A stretch of DNA of 64,000 nucleotides. Origin: Achromobacter sp. MFA1 R4. GTDB lineage: Bacteria > Pseudomonadota > Gammaproteobacteria > Burkholderiales > Burkholderiaceae_B. Every line of letters starts with the position of its first letter. Within the stretch, counting starts at the first letter, position 1. Shown here one piece after another: positions 9,106 through 16,489 of this stretch. A program made the translations under genes and the position numbers. Location of the stretch: assembly GCF_900156745.1 (NCBI RefSeq), contig NZ_LT707065.1, forward strand, positions 1,426,001-1,490,000. Reading direction: 5' to 3'. The notes beneath the pieces are model-generated. The model did no database searches, was not told the origin of the DNA, and worked only from the letters and a program-made list of their open reading frames with translations.

Positions 9106-9959
9106 GCGTCCAGCGCCAGATAACGGCGGGTCTGCACGATCTCTTCACGCTCCTTGAAGCTGGTCAGGCGGTCCGCCAGCGCGCTGCTGTCGCCCGTCTG
9201 CCGGATGGCTTGCAGCGTGGCCTGCATCGCATGGATGGCCGCGCGCTGCAGGTCCGACGGAATGATCGCCAGGCGATAGCCCATCTCGGCCAGGTCCGGC
9301 AGCGGCACCAGCGGCGTCTTGCCGCCGTAGAACATGTTGATGAGCTTCAGGCCGGGCAGCCGCTCGGCGATGGCGCGGATCTGCGCCAGCGTCTCGGGCG
9401 CCTCGACGAAGATCATGTCGGCGCCCGCCTTCAGATAGCGCTCGGCGCGGGCGATGGCAGCGTCGAAGCCTTCCACCGCGATCGCGTCGGTGCGCGCAAT
9501 GACCAGCGTGTCCGCGTCGGCCAGCGTCTGGCGCGCGATGTGGACCTTGCGGCACATCTCGTCGGCGTCCACCAGGCTTTTGTCGTCCAGGTGGCCGCAA
9601 CGCTTGGGAAAGGACTGGTCTTCGATATGGAATGCGGCCACGCCCGCGCGTTCCATCAGGCGCACGGTGCGCTCTACATTGGCCGATCCGCCAAACCCCG
9701 TGTCCGCGTCCGCCACCACGGGCAGGCCGCTGGCGTCGACGATTTTTTCCACGCGGTCCATCACCTCCGTGAAGCTGAGCAGGCCGATATCGGGATAGCC
9801 CGCCGCGCGGGCGATGGCGCCGCCGCTGGCGTAGACGGCCGAAAAGCCCGCCGCGGCGACCAGCCGCGCGGACAGGCCGTCGTAGGCGCCGGGCGCGACG
9901 ACGATGTCTTCAGACAGGCGCTGGCGCAGCAGCGCGCCGGGATTCGGGGTGGCGGTCAT
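9099..9959 (-). CDS. Isocitrate lyase/PEP mutase family C-C lyase (2-methylisocitrate lyase-like)
   Basis: 286 residues forming a single TIM barrel of the PEP-mutase/isocitrate-lyase superfamily. DADTGFGG provides the Mg-binding aspartates. PKRCGH carries the cysteine that lyases use as catalytic acid and mutases lack. ARTDA and FVEAPE supply the usual Arg and Glu. It therefore probably cleaves a 2-hydroxy-dicarboxylate such as 2-methylisocitrate or 2,3-dimethylmalate. No prpC/prpD neighbours are present, so the propionate-pathway role is not supported by context. It is divergent from a LysR gene, its likely regulator. Confidence 0.8.
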   Translation of the reverse strand: MTATPNPGALLRQRLSEDIVVAPGAYDGLSARLVAAAGFSAVYASGGAIARAAGYPDIGLLSFTEVMDRVEKIVDASGLPVVADADTGFGGSANVERTVRLMERAGVAAFHIEDQSFPKRCGHLDDKSLVDADEMCRKVHIARQTLADADTLVIARTDAIAVEGFDAAIARAERYLKAGADMIFVEAPETLAQIRAIAERLPGLKLINMFYGGKTPLVPLPDLAEMGYRLAIIPSDLQRAAIHAMQATLQAIRQTGDSSALADRLTSFKEREEIVQTRRYLALDAQ

Positions 9960-10061
9960 GGATTTCCTTCGATGCGATTGACGATGCAGGCATGATCGGC
10001 GCGCCAGACTAGAATGTCCAATATATGAAAACTTGCTGATCAGTATTTTTTAGGTATCTGT
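9960..10061. promoter_or_regulatory. Divergent control region, lyase / LysR
   Basis: 102 bases between the starts of the lyase gene and the LysR gene, locally AT-rich from 10012 to 10060. This is the expected place for overlapping promoters and LysR binding. It contains the 8-bp palindrome CTGATCAG at 10036-10043. No unambiguous T-N11-A site or -35/-10 pair stood out. Confidence 0.4.
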
Positions 10062-10952
10062 ATGGAACTGCGCCATCTCCGCTATTTCGTCGTCACGGCC
10101 GAGGCCCAGCATTTCACGCGCGCGGCCGAGCTGCTGGGCATGGCGCAGCCGCCGCTCAGCCAGCAGATACGCCAGCTTGAACAGGAAGTGGGCACGCCGC
10201 TCTTTGACCGCACGGGGCGGGGCGTCGCGCTCAACGACGCGGGCCGCGCGCTTCTTGTGTGCGCGCAAGACATCCTGCAACGCGCGGACGCCGCGATGCG
10301 CACGGCCCGGCGCGCGGCACGCGGCGAGGTCGGCGAACTGACATTGGGATTTACCGAGTCGGCGTCCTTTAACGGCGTGGTGACCGAACTGATCCGCCAA
10401 TACCGCGAGCGCTACCCGGAAGTCGAGATGACGCTGTCGCAAGGCGACAGCGAAACGCTGGTGGCGCGGCTGCGCGAAGGCGCGATAGATGCCGCGTTCG
10501 TGCGGCCGCCCTTCGCGCTGGAAGGCGGACTGGCGTTCACGCAACTGATTGAAGAACCGCTGGTGGTGGCGCTGCCGCTGGGACATGCGCTAGCGCGCCG
10601 CAAGCGCCTCGCGCCCGCCGACCTGGCGCGCGAGCACTTCATCCTGTATTCCCGCAAGTCGGGCTACGGGCTCAGCGCGGACATCATGGCGGCGTGCCGG
10701 CAGCAGGGCCTGAGTCCGCGCATCGGCCAGCAGGCGCCGCAGTTGTCATCGGCGGTGAATCTGGTGGCGGCGGGGATGGGCGTGGCGATCGTGCCGGCAT
10801 CGCTGCGGCACCTGCGGCCCGATGGCGTGGTCTACCGCCCCTTCGCGCTGGACGGGCCCCGGGCGGTGCTGGGGCTGGCGCTGCGCCAGCACGCGCCCGG
10901 GGCGCGGGCGGCGAACCTGCTTGCGCTGGCGCGCGAATCCCGCAGCCAGTGA
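10062..10952 (+). CDS. LysR-family transcriptional regulator
   Basis: 296 residues with the standard LysR architecture. The N-terminal winged helix-turn-helix (about 1-60) contains FTRAAELLGMAQPPLSQQI, and the C-terminal effector-binding domain spans about 90-290. It resembles the CatR/BenM/CbbR-like group starting MELRHLRYF. Position and orientation suggest it controls the divergent isocitrate-lyase family gene. It ends 6 bases from the convergent siderophore-interacting protein gene. Confidence 0.9.
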   Translation: MELRHLRYFVVTAEAQHFTRAAELLGMAQPPLSQQIRQLEQEVGTPLFDRTGRGVALNDAGRALLVCAQDILQRADAAMRTARRAARGEVGELTLGFTESASFNGVVTELIRQYRERYPEVEMTLSQGDSETLVARLREGAIDAAFVRPPFALEGGLAFTQLIEEPLVVALPLGHALARRKRLAPADLAREHFILYSRKSGYGLSADIMAACRQQGLSPRIGQQAPQLSSAVNLVAAGMGVAIVPASLRHLRPDGVVYRPFALDGPRAVLGLALRQHAPGARAANLLALARESRSQ

Positions 10953-10958
10953 CGCGCT

Positions 10959-11774
10959 TCAGTCGTCGTGCGATTCATGCACGGCGACCGCGCCGCGCTT
11001 CCAGTAGCTGGCGGCGCGGATGCGGCTTTTGTCGATGCCGTGCTGCGCCACCATGATCTCGCGCACGGCCTTGGCGGTAGAGGATTCCGCCGCGACCCAC
11101 ACATACCCCTCGCCCTGCGGCAGCGCCAGGTCACGCGCGGCTTCGAGCAACAGCGTGCTGTAGCCCGGCGCGGTGCTGTTGCGGTGCAGCCAGCGCACGG
11201 TGGCCTTGGCGGACGTGGGCAGCGGGATTTCATTGGCCTGCGCCGGAACTTCGATCAGCACCAGCGCCTGCGCCGTTGCGGGCAGTTCTTCAAGCCGGCG
11301 GGCGATGGCGGGCAGCGCGGTCTCGTCGCCGATCAGCACATGCCAGTCGAACGCCTTGGGCACCACGAACGAACCGCGCGGGCCGCCGATGCCCAACTGC
11401 TGGCCCGGCCGGGCCTGCTCGGCCCAGGTCGAGGCGGGGCCGTCGCCGTGCAGCACGAATTCGATCTCAAGCTCCTGGCGCGCGGTATCGAAGCGGCGCG
11501 GCGTGTAGTCGCGCGCGGCGGGCCGCGGCACGCCCTCGGGGAACTTGATGCCGTCGGGCCCGGCGGTGGGCAGCACCGGCGCCAGCGCGGGATCGGCGGG
11601 GAAAAAGACTTTCACGTGGTCATCGAAGGACGCGGACACGAAGTCCTGCAGGTCCTCGCCGGTGAAGGTGATGCGCGCCAGCAGGCCGGCGATGCGCTCC
11701 ACGCGCGTCACGGTCAGCAGGCGCATCTTCAGGGGGTGGCGAACGCGCTCGACGTTCAGGTCGCTACGGGTCAT
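10959..11774 (-). CDS. Siderophore-interacting protein (YqjH/ViuB-type ferric reductase)
   Basis: 271 residues of the SIP family: flavin reductases that use NAD(P)H to reduce ferric siderophores and release iron in the cytosol. RDYTPRRFD (residues 88-96) is the flavin-binding signature. GPASTWA, GDETALPAI (149-157, NAD(P)H domain) and the C-terminal SYWKRG match the family. It lies 27 bases downstream of a PadR/YqjI-like regulator on the same strand, which supports the functional link known for E. coli YqjI-YqjH, although in E. coli the two genes are divergent. Confidence 0.9.
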   Translation of the reverse strand: MTRSDLNVERVRHPLKMRLLTVTRVERIAGLLARITFTGEDLQDFVSASFDDHVKVFFPADPALAPVLPTAGPDGIKFPEGVPRPAARDYTPRRFDTARQELEIEFVLHGDGPASTWAEQARPGQQLGIGGPRGSFVVPKAFDWHVLIGDETALPAIARRLEELPATAQALVLIEVPAQANEIPLPTSAKATVRWLHRNSTAPGYSTLLLEAARDLALPQGEGYVWVAAESSTAKAVREIMVAQHGIDKSRIRAASYWKRGAVAVHESHDD

Positions 11775-11801
11775 GGGAACTCCAGAGTGTGGGGGACGCG
11801 A

Positions 11802-12569
11802 TCAGTTGCCGGACTTGCCGGTGATTGCGTCGGTCGCACGCGCCAGGATGGCGGCGATGCGTCGTTGTTCGGCGGGGGAGGCGTCGGTGCGGTCCAGCAG
11901 CGCGCGCTTGAGCGCTTGGCGCGCCGCCACGAATTCGGGCAGCCAGCCGGTGCGGGCATCCTCGCCCTCGGGACCGGTGCTGCGCGGCTCGCCGCTCCAG
12001 GCCTGGCGCATCCAGTCCATCTTGCGGGCCACGTGCTTGAGCTTGTTGAACATCAGCTCCAGGCGCTCGCGGTTGGCATCCAGGTGCGCGCGGCCGGGCT
12101 CGGACAGGTGGTAGCGCTTCTTGGTCCCCTCCTGCTCGACCGTGGCGTAGCCCAGTTCTTCCAGATAGGTCAGCGCGGGGTAGACCATGCCGGGGCTGGG
12201 CGTGTAGAAGCCGTTGCTCAATGCGCCCAGCGCCTTGATGAGTTCATAGCCGTGGCTGGGGTTCTGTTCCAGCAGGCCCAGCAGCATGAGCTGCAGGTCG
12301 TCGCTGGACACCTTGCGGCTGCGGGTGAAACCGCGGCCGTCGCCCCCAAAGCCATCGGCGTCGCCGCGGCCGTCCTGGGCCCCGGAGAACCAGTCGCCGC
12401 CCGCGCTGGCGTGACGGGGGTGAGGACGCGCGCCGTGGGGAGAGGCAGGATGATGGCACTCGAGCCCGTGCGGAAGCGGGCCGTGAGGGTGGAAATGGCC
12501 GTGGCGTCCGTGGCCGTGGCGGCCCTCGAGGGCGCGTTGGAACGCGGCGATGAAATGGGAATGGCGCAT
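11802..12569 (-). CDS. PadR-family regulator with His-rich N-terminus (YqjI-like)
   Basis: 255 residues. The PadR winged-helix domain covers about 86-165, and its segment SHGYELIKALGAL...YTPSPGMVYP is very close to E. coli YqjI, a nickel-responsive repressor of the ferric reductase yqjH. As in YqjI there is a metal-binding N-terminal extension: residues 1-54 hold 14 histidines and one cysteine. The gene directly precedes the SIP gene and is itself preceded by a cluster of near-palindromic repeats (12583-12640), so autoregulation is likely. Metal specificity is inferred from the homologue. Confidence 0.88.
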   Translation of the reverse strand: MRHSHFIAAFQRALEGRHGHGRHGHFHPHGPLPHGLECHHPASPHGARPHPRHASAGGDWFSGAQDGRGDADGFGGDGRGFTRSRKVSSDDLQLMLLGLLEQNPSHGYELIKALGALSNGFYTPSPGMVYPALTYLEELGYATVEQEGTKKRYHLSEPGRAHLDANRERLELMFNKLKHVARKMDWMRQAWSGEPRSTGPEGEDARTGWLPEFVAARQALKRALLDRTDASPAEQRRIAAILARATDAITGKSGN

Positions 12570-12582
12570 GTTGGGCTCCGGC

Positions 12583-12640
12583 GATGTATCTGACGATGCA
12601 TCTGACGATGTATCTTACGATATAGCTCTTACGATATATC
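12583..12640. promoter_or_regulatory. Reiterated GATRTATC operator-like array upstream of the PadR gene
   Basis: Five copies of an 8-bp near-palindrome lie in a row just upstream of the PadR start: GATGTATC (12583), GATGCATC (12595), GATGTATC (12607), GATATAGC (12619) and GATATATC (12633). Spacing is 12 bases for the first four and 14 for the last, with ctgac/cttac linkers. The second and fifth copies are perfect palindromes. This is the expected place for the operator controlling the PadR-SIP pair. Confidence 0.6.
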
Positions 12641-12685
12641 TACAGACTGGTTGCCGTCAACCCCGCCAGACCCCGCGCAACCCGC

Positions 12686-13570
12686 CTACCCCGCCGGGCC
12701 ACCCGACGCCGGCGGGCTGGCTTGCACCCAGCGGGCGAAGTCCGCCGCCTTGGGCTCGTCCGGCGCGGGCGCGTAGACGACCAGCCGCAGATGGCGGCTT
12801 TCATCGACACTCAGCGTGGCGTGCTCGAACGCGATATCGCCCAGCGGCTCCACGTGCAGGCTGCGCAGGCCCATGCAGGCGCCATGCACGTCGTGCTCGC
12901 GCCACCATGACTGGAAATCGGGCGAGACCCGTTCCAGCTCGTCGACCAGCTCGGCGATGTCGGACACGCCGGCGGCGCTGGCGAAATCGCGCCGGAACGA
13001 GGACAGCATGCGGGGCGCCTGCGCCGCCCAATCCACGAAGCGGGTGCGCATCGCAGGGTCCACGAACAGCATCCAGAGCAGGTTGCGGCGCCCAGGCGCC
13101 TGCGCCGAAAAACCGAACACCTTGTCCGCGGCGGGGTTAAACAGCACCACGTCCCAGCGCAGGTTCAGGATGTAGGCCGGCCGCGTGGGCAGGTCATCCA
13201 TCAGGCGGCGCACCTGCGCGGGCACCGTGCACCACGTGCGGCCGGTCTCGGCGGGCGGACGCTGGTGCGCCAGCAGGTACAGGTGGCGGCGCTCCGCATC
13301 GTCCAGCCGCAGCACGCGCGCCAGGTTTTCCAGGAAGGCGGCCGACACGCTGATGTTGCGGCCCTGTTCGAACCACGTGTACCAGGCCAGTCCGACACCC
13401 GCCAGCGCCGCGACCTCCTCCCGGCGCAGCCCGGGCGTGCGGCGGCGACGGCCGGGCGGCAGGCCGAGGTCGGCGGGGCTGAGACGTTCGCGGCGCAGCC
13501 GCAGGAATTCGGACAGGTCGGCGCGCGTGCGCGCCAACCGGGGGACAGGGGCAGGTGCTGTCATGGACAT
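12686..13570 (-). CDS. XRE-family regulator with MmyB-like ligand-binding domain
   Basis: 294 residues. The N-terminal helix-turn-helix (about 15-90) includes RRTPGLRREEVAALAGVGLAWYTW, the hallmark of the group whose C-terminal half is a PAS-like MmyB ligand-binding domain. That half is visible as YILNLRWDVVLFNPAA and later LRSLHVEPLGDIAFEHATL. Two close starts are possible: 13570 (used here) or the ATG at 13564; neither has a strong ribosome-binding site. It is divergent from an MFS drug-exporter-like gene, which it probably represses. Confidence 0.88.
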   Translation of the reverse strand: MSMTAPAPVPRLARTRADLSEFLRLRRERLSPADLGLPPGRRRRTPGLRREEVAALAGVGLAWYTWFEQGRNISVSAAFLENLARVLRLDDAERRHLYLLAHQRPPAETGRTWCTVPAQVRRLMDDLPTRPAYILNLRWDVVLFNPAADKVFGFSAQAPGRRNLLWMLFVDPAMRTRFVDWAAQAPRMLSSFRRDFASAAGVSDIAELVDELERVSPDFQSWWREHDVHGACMGLRSLHVEPLGDIAFEHATLSVDESRHLRLVVYAPAPDEPKAADFARWVQASPPASGGPAG

Positions 13571-13660
13571 ATTGCAGGCAGTAATAGCATAAGCAGCTAA
13601 ATTGTATAAGGCTAAAAGCCCGCCCAGAATAGCGCCGATCTGAACTTTCCTGGCGCTTTC

Positions 13661-15115
13661 ATGACGACCTCCACCCTCCCCTCCGCCTGCCAACCCGCCC
13701 CCGCCGCGCACGCCGGCACCCCGGCCCTGGGCCGTCTCGGCCTGGCCGTGCTGCTCTCCGGCGGCTTCATCACGATCTTCGACCTCTTCGTCGTGAACGT
13801 GGCCATACCCAGCATGCAAGCCACGCTGTCGGCCAGCTTCGCGCAGATCAACTTCATCATTGCCGCCTACGAATTGGCGTACGGGATGCTGCTGGTCGCG
13901 GGCAGCCGGCTGGGCGACCGGCACGGCAGGCGCCGGCTGTTCATGCTGGGCATGGCGGGCTTTGCGTTGGCGTCCGCGCTGTGCGGCCTGGCGCCCACGC
14001 CCGGCACATTGATCGCCGCGCGCATCCTGCAAGGCGCGGCCGCGGCGATGCTGTTCCCGCAGGTGTATGCGCTGATCCGCGTCAGCTACGACGGACACGC
14101 GCGGCGGCGGGCGTTCGGGTTGCTGGGCATGACGCTGGGGCTGGCCGCCATCGCCGGACAGGTGCTCGGCGGATGGATCGTCCATGCCGATCTGTTCGGC
14201 CTGGCGTGGCGCGCCATCTTCCTCGTCAACCTGCCCTTGGGGCTGCTGGCTTGCTGGCTGGCTCGCCATATGCCCGAGTCCGTCGAGCCCTCGGGCGCGG
14301 CGATGGATTGGCGCGGCGCGGTGCTGGTGGGGCTGGGACTGGCGTTGCTGCTGCTCGCGCTGATCGAGGGCCCCGCGCGTCAATGGCCGGCCTGGACACT
14401 GGCCTGCGGCGCGGCATCGGCGGCCGCGCTGGCGGCCTTCGCGCGACTGCAGCGCCGCATCGCCGCGCGGGGCGGCGCGCCGCTGGTGGACATGGCCTTG
14501 CTGGCGCAGCCCCGCTTTGCGGCGGGGTGCCTCGTCGTAATGCTGGTGTTCTCCACCGCCAGCGCCATGTTTCTTTGCTATGCCTTGCTGGTGCAGACCG
14601 GCTTCGGACGCGACGCGCTGACGGCCGGCCTGATCTTTGCGCCGGCCAGCGTCGGGTTCGTGGCGGGGTCGATGGCCGCGCCGCGGCTGGTCGCCAGGTA
14701 CGGAACGCGGGCGATCGCGCTGGCCGCCCTGCTGTACGGCGGGGCCACGGCCGCGCTGATGCTGCAGACGGGCAGCGCCGGCGCCCATCTGGAGCCCTGG
14801 TCGCTGCTGCCGGCGCTGGTGTGGCTGGGCGCGGCGCAGGGCGCCGTCAACACGCCGCTGGTGAATCTGGCGATGGGGCTGGTCCAGGACCTCCAGGCCG
14901 GCATGGCGGCAGGCGTGGTCTCGACCTTGCAGCAGGTGGGCGCCGCGCTGGGGGTGTCGGCCGCCGGCATGCTGTATGGCGGCACGCTGGAGGCGTACGC
15001 GCACGCGAGCGTGGCCGAGCGCCATGCGCACGCGTTCGCCTCGGCCATGCAGTTCAACGTCGCGGCCATCCTGGCGGCGGCCGCTTTGCTGTGGCTGTTG
15101 GGGCGGCGACGCTGA
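13661..15115 (+). CDS. DHA2-type MFS exporter (14 TM)
   Basis: 484 residues with the length and repeating hydrophobic pattern of a 14-helix DHA2 drug:proton antiporter. Diagnostic parts are NVAIPSM in helix 1, the A-motif region GSRLGDRHGRRR, and GQVLGGWIV near helix 5 (the antiporter C motif). It sits in the inner membrane and probably expels a hydrophobic toxicant. It starts 90 bases from the divergent XRE-family gene, which is likely its local regulator. The substrate is unknown. Confidence 0.87.
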   Translation: MTTSTLPSACQPAPAAHAGTPALGRLGLAVLLSGGFITIFDLFVVNVAIPSMQATLSASFAQINFIIAAYELAYGMLLVAGSRLGDRHGRRRLFMLGMAGFALASALCGLAPTPGTLIAARILQGAAAAMLFPQVYALIRVSYDGHARRRAFGLLGMTLGLAAIAGQVLGGWIVHADLFGLAWRAIFLVNLPLGLLACWLARHMPESVEPSGAAMDWRGAVLVGLGLALLLLALIEGPARQWPAWTLACGAASAAALAAFARLQRRIAARGGAPLVDMALLAQPRFAAGCLVVMLVFSTASAMFLCYALLVQTGFGRDALTAGLIFAPASVGFVAGSMAAPRLVARYGTRAIALAALLYGGATAALMLQTGSAGAHLEPWSLLPALVWLGAAQGAVNTPLVNLAMGLVQDLQAGMAAGVVSTLQQVGAALGVSAAGMLYGGTLEAYAHASVAERHAHAFASAMQFNVAAILAAAALLWLLGRRR

Positions 15116-15150
15116 TGGTCCGGCGCGCCGCCGGGCCGGGCCCTGGGGCC

Positions 15151-15957
15151 CTACCCCGCCGACAGTTCGCGCGCGCGCTGCTCGGCCTTGTGCACGGCCT
15201 GCGCGATGGCCACGGCCACGCCCGCTTCCTGCATGTGCGACAGCGCGGCATAGGTGGTGCCGCCCTTGGAGGTGACGCGCTCCTGCAATTCGGTCAGCGG
15301 CACATCCTCGCTGGCTGCCAGTCCGGCCGCGCCGCGGAACGTCGCGACCGCCAGGCGGCGGGCGTCGGCCGGCGCGAAGCCCAGCTCCACGGCGCCCTTT
15401 TCCAGCGCCGCCATGAAGTGGAACACGTAGCCGGGACCGCTGCCCGTCACCGCGGTGACGGCGTCGATCATGGCTTCGGTCTCGGTCCAGATGCGTTCGC
15501 CGACGGCGGCGAACAGCGCGTCGACCCGATCGCGCTCGGCTTGGCCGCAGGCCGGCGTGGCGTACAGGCCGGTCATGCCCAGGCCCACCTTGGCCGGCGT
15601 GTTCGGCATGGCGCGCACGATGCGCGCGTGGCCGCCAAGCCAGTCCGACAGCGCGGCAAGTTCGACGCCCGCGGCGATGCTGACCACGGTGGCTTCGGCG
15701 GGCAAATGCTGGCGCACCTGGCCGCAGGCTTCGCGCAGCACCTGCGGCTTGGTGGCCAGCACGCACAGCGCGGCGCCGGCGATGTCGGCGGTGACGGTCT
15801 CCTGGCACGGCAGGCCGCGCGCGGTCAGCGCCTCGCGCGTGGGCGCATAGGGCTCGACCACCAGGAAATCAGTCAGCGCCCGGCCCTGGCCGAGCAGGCC
15901 GTCGATGATGGCGGAGGCCATATTGCCGCCGCCGATGAAGACGATCTTTTCACGCAT
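15151..15957 (-). CDS. proC: Pyrroline-5-carboxylate reductase
   Basis: 268 residues. It reduces pyrroline-5-carboxylate to proline with NAD(P)H, the last step of proline synthesis. The N-terminal Rossmann motif is FIGGGNMA. RAMPNTPA and AVTGSGPGYVF are ProC signatures, and the C-terminal dimerisation region contains VTSKGGTT. An upstream in-frame start at 16011 would add 18 residues before the Rossmann motif, so the ATG at 15957 was preferred. It stands alone and converges with the MFS exporter gene. Confidence 0.95.
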   Translation of the reverse strand: MREKIVFIGGGNMASAIIDGLLGQGRALTDFLVVEPYAPTREALTARGLPCQETVTADIAGAALCVLATKPQVLREACGQVRQHLPAEATVVSIAAGVELAALSDWLGGHARIVRAMPNTPAKVGLGMTGLYATPACGQAERDRVDALFAAVGERIWTETEAMIDAVTAVTGSGPGYVFHFMAALEKGAVELGFAPADARRLAVATFRGAAGLAASEDVPLTELQERVTSKGGTTYAALSHMQEAGVAVAIAQAVHKAEQRARELSAG

Positions 15958-16181
15958 GATGCTTTTCAGTTCCGGAATAGGGATTGCAGGTCGGGTCTCT
16001 CGCTTGCGCACGGCCTGGGCGTCCTGCGCCTGCCAGGTGCGGCCCCGAGTCTAAGCGGCATTGTCCCGTTCGTCGCGCAGAATCGCCAGGGCCGCGTGGC
16101 CGCGTCCCGGCGCGGCGGATAGCCCGTTGCGGCCGTACCCGGATCCGAACCGCCGGCTGTCCGCCCAGGGGATGCCTTATA

Positions 16182-16221
16182 AATTGCATTTCGAGCGATC
16201 CAATTGTATTTCGCTCGATCC
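16182..16221. repeat. Tandem 20-bp imperfect direct repeat
   Basis: Two adjacent 20-bp units beginning AATTGCATTTCG and AATTGTATTTCG, both ending CGATCC, differ at 3 positions. They lie about 270 bases upstream of the dehydrogenase operon and 225 bases upstream of proC. The two-turn spacing fits paired regulator binding sites. Confidence 0.6.
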
Positions 16222-16390
16222 GGCGGGAGCAATCCGGGTCACCCATTAGACCGCACGACAGCGGGCCTGCGGCCGGGACATCCGCGCGCAACCTTGCCAG
16301 AATCGCGGACCGCGTCCAAGTCCTCTTGTGCAGCCCCCGCGTCGACCTGCGGTTTCAACGCCTAGGACATACCCTAGAATCAATTGCATG

Positions 16391-16427
16391 ACGATTAATC
16401 AAATCGAAAAGCGATTTAAGTAATCGT
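16391..16427. promoter_or_regulatory. Nested palindromic operator candidate
   Basis: An outer pair ACGATTA (16391-16397) / TAATCGT (16421-16427) encloses an inner pair AAATCG (16401-16406) / CGATTT (16412-16417), all exact. The 37-bp element ends 62 bases before the ATG of the dehydrogenase gene. It could bind a dimeric or tetrameric regulator; the IclR protein encoded at the end of the operon is one candidate. Confidence 0.5.
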
Positions 16428-16489
16428 ATGCTGTGCCTCAATGCGCTGGGGCGTGCACCGACGCGCCCGCTCCATTCGGGACCACAGAC

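Larger units (their letters stand above)
15958..16489. other. 532-base intergenic region rich in repeats and palindromes
   Basis: The first 220 bases next to proC are GC-rich and featureless. From about 16180 the DNA becomes AT-rich and holds a tandem 20-bp repeat (16182-16221), a short inverted repeat CTAGG-N6-CCTAG (16362-16377) and a nested palindrome (16391-16427) 62 bases before the dehydrogenase start. The right half is probably the promoter/operator region of the operon beginning at 16490. The open frames crossing it lack coding character. Confidence 0.6.

Noticed and set aside
13981..16122. 713-codon plus-strand frame over the MFS exporter and proC
   Set aside because: It runs out of frame through the MFS gene and antisense to proC and has no recognisable motif.
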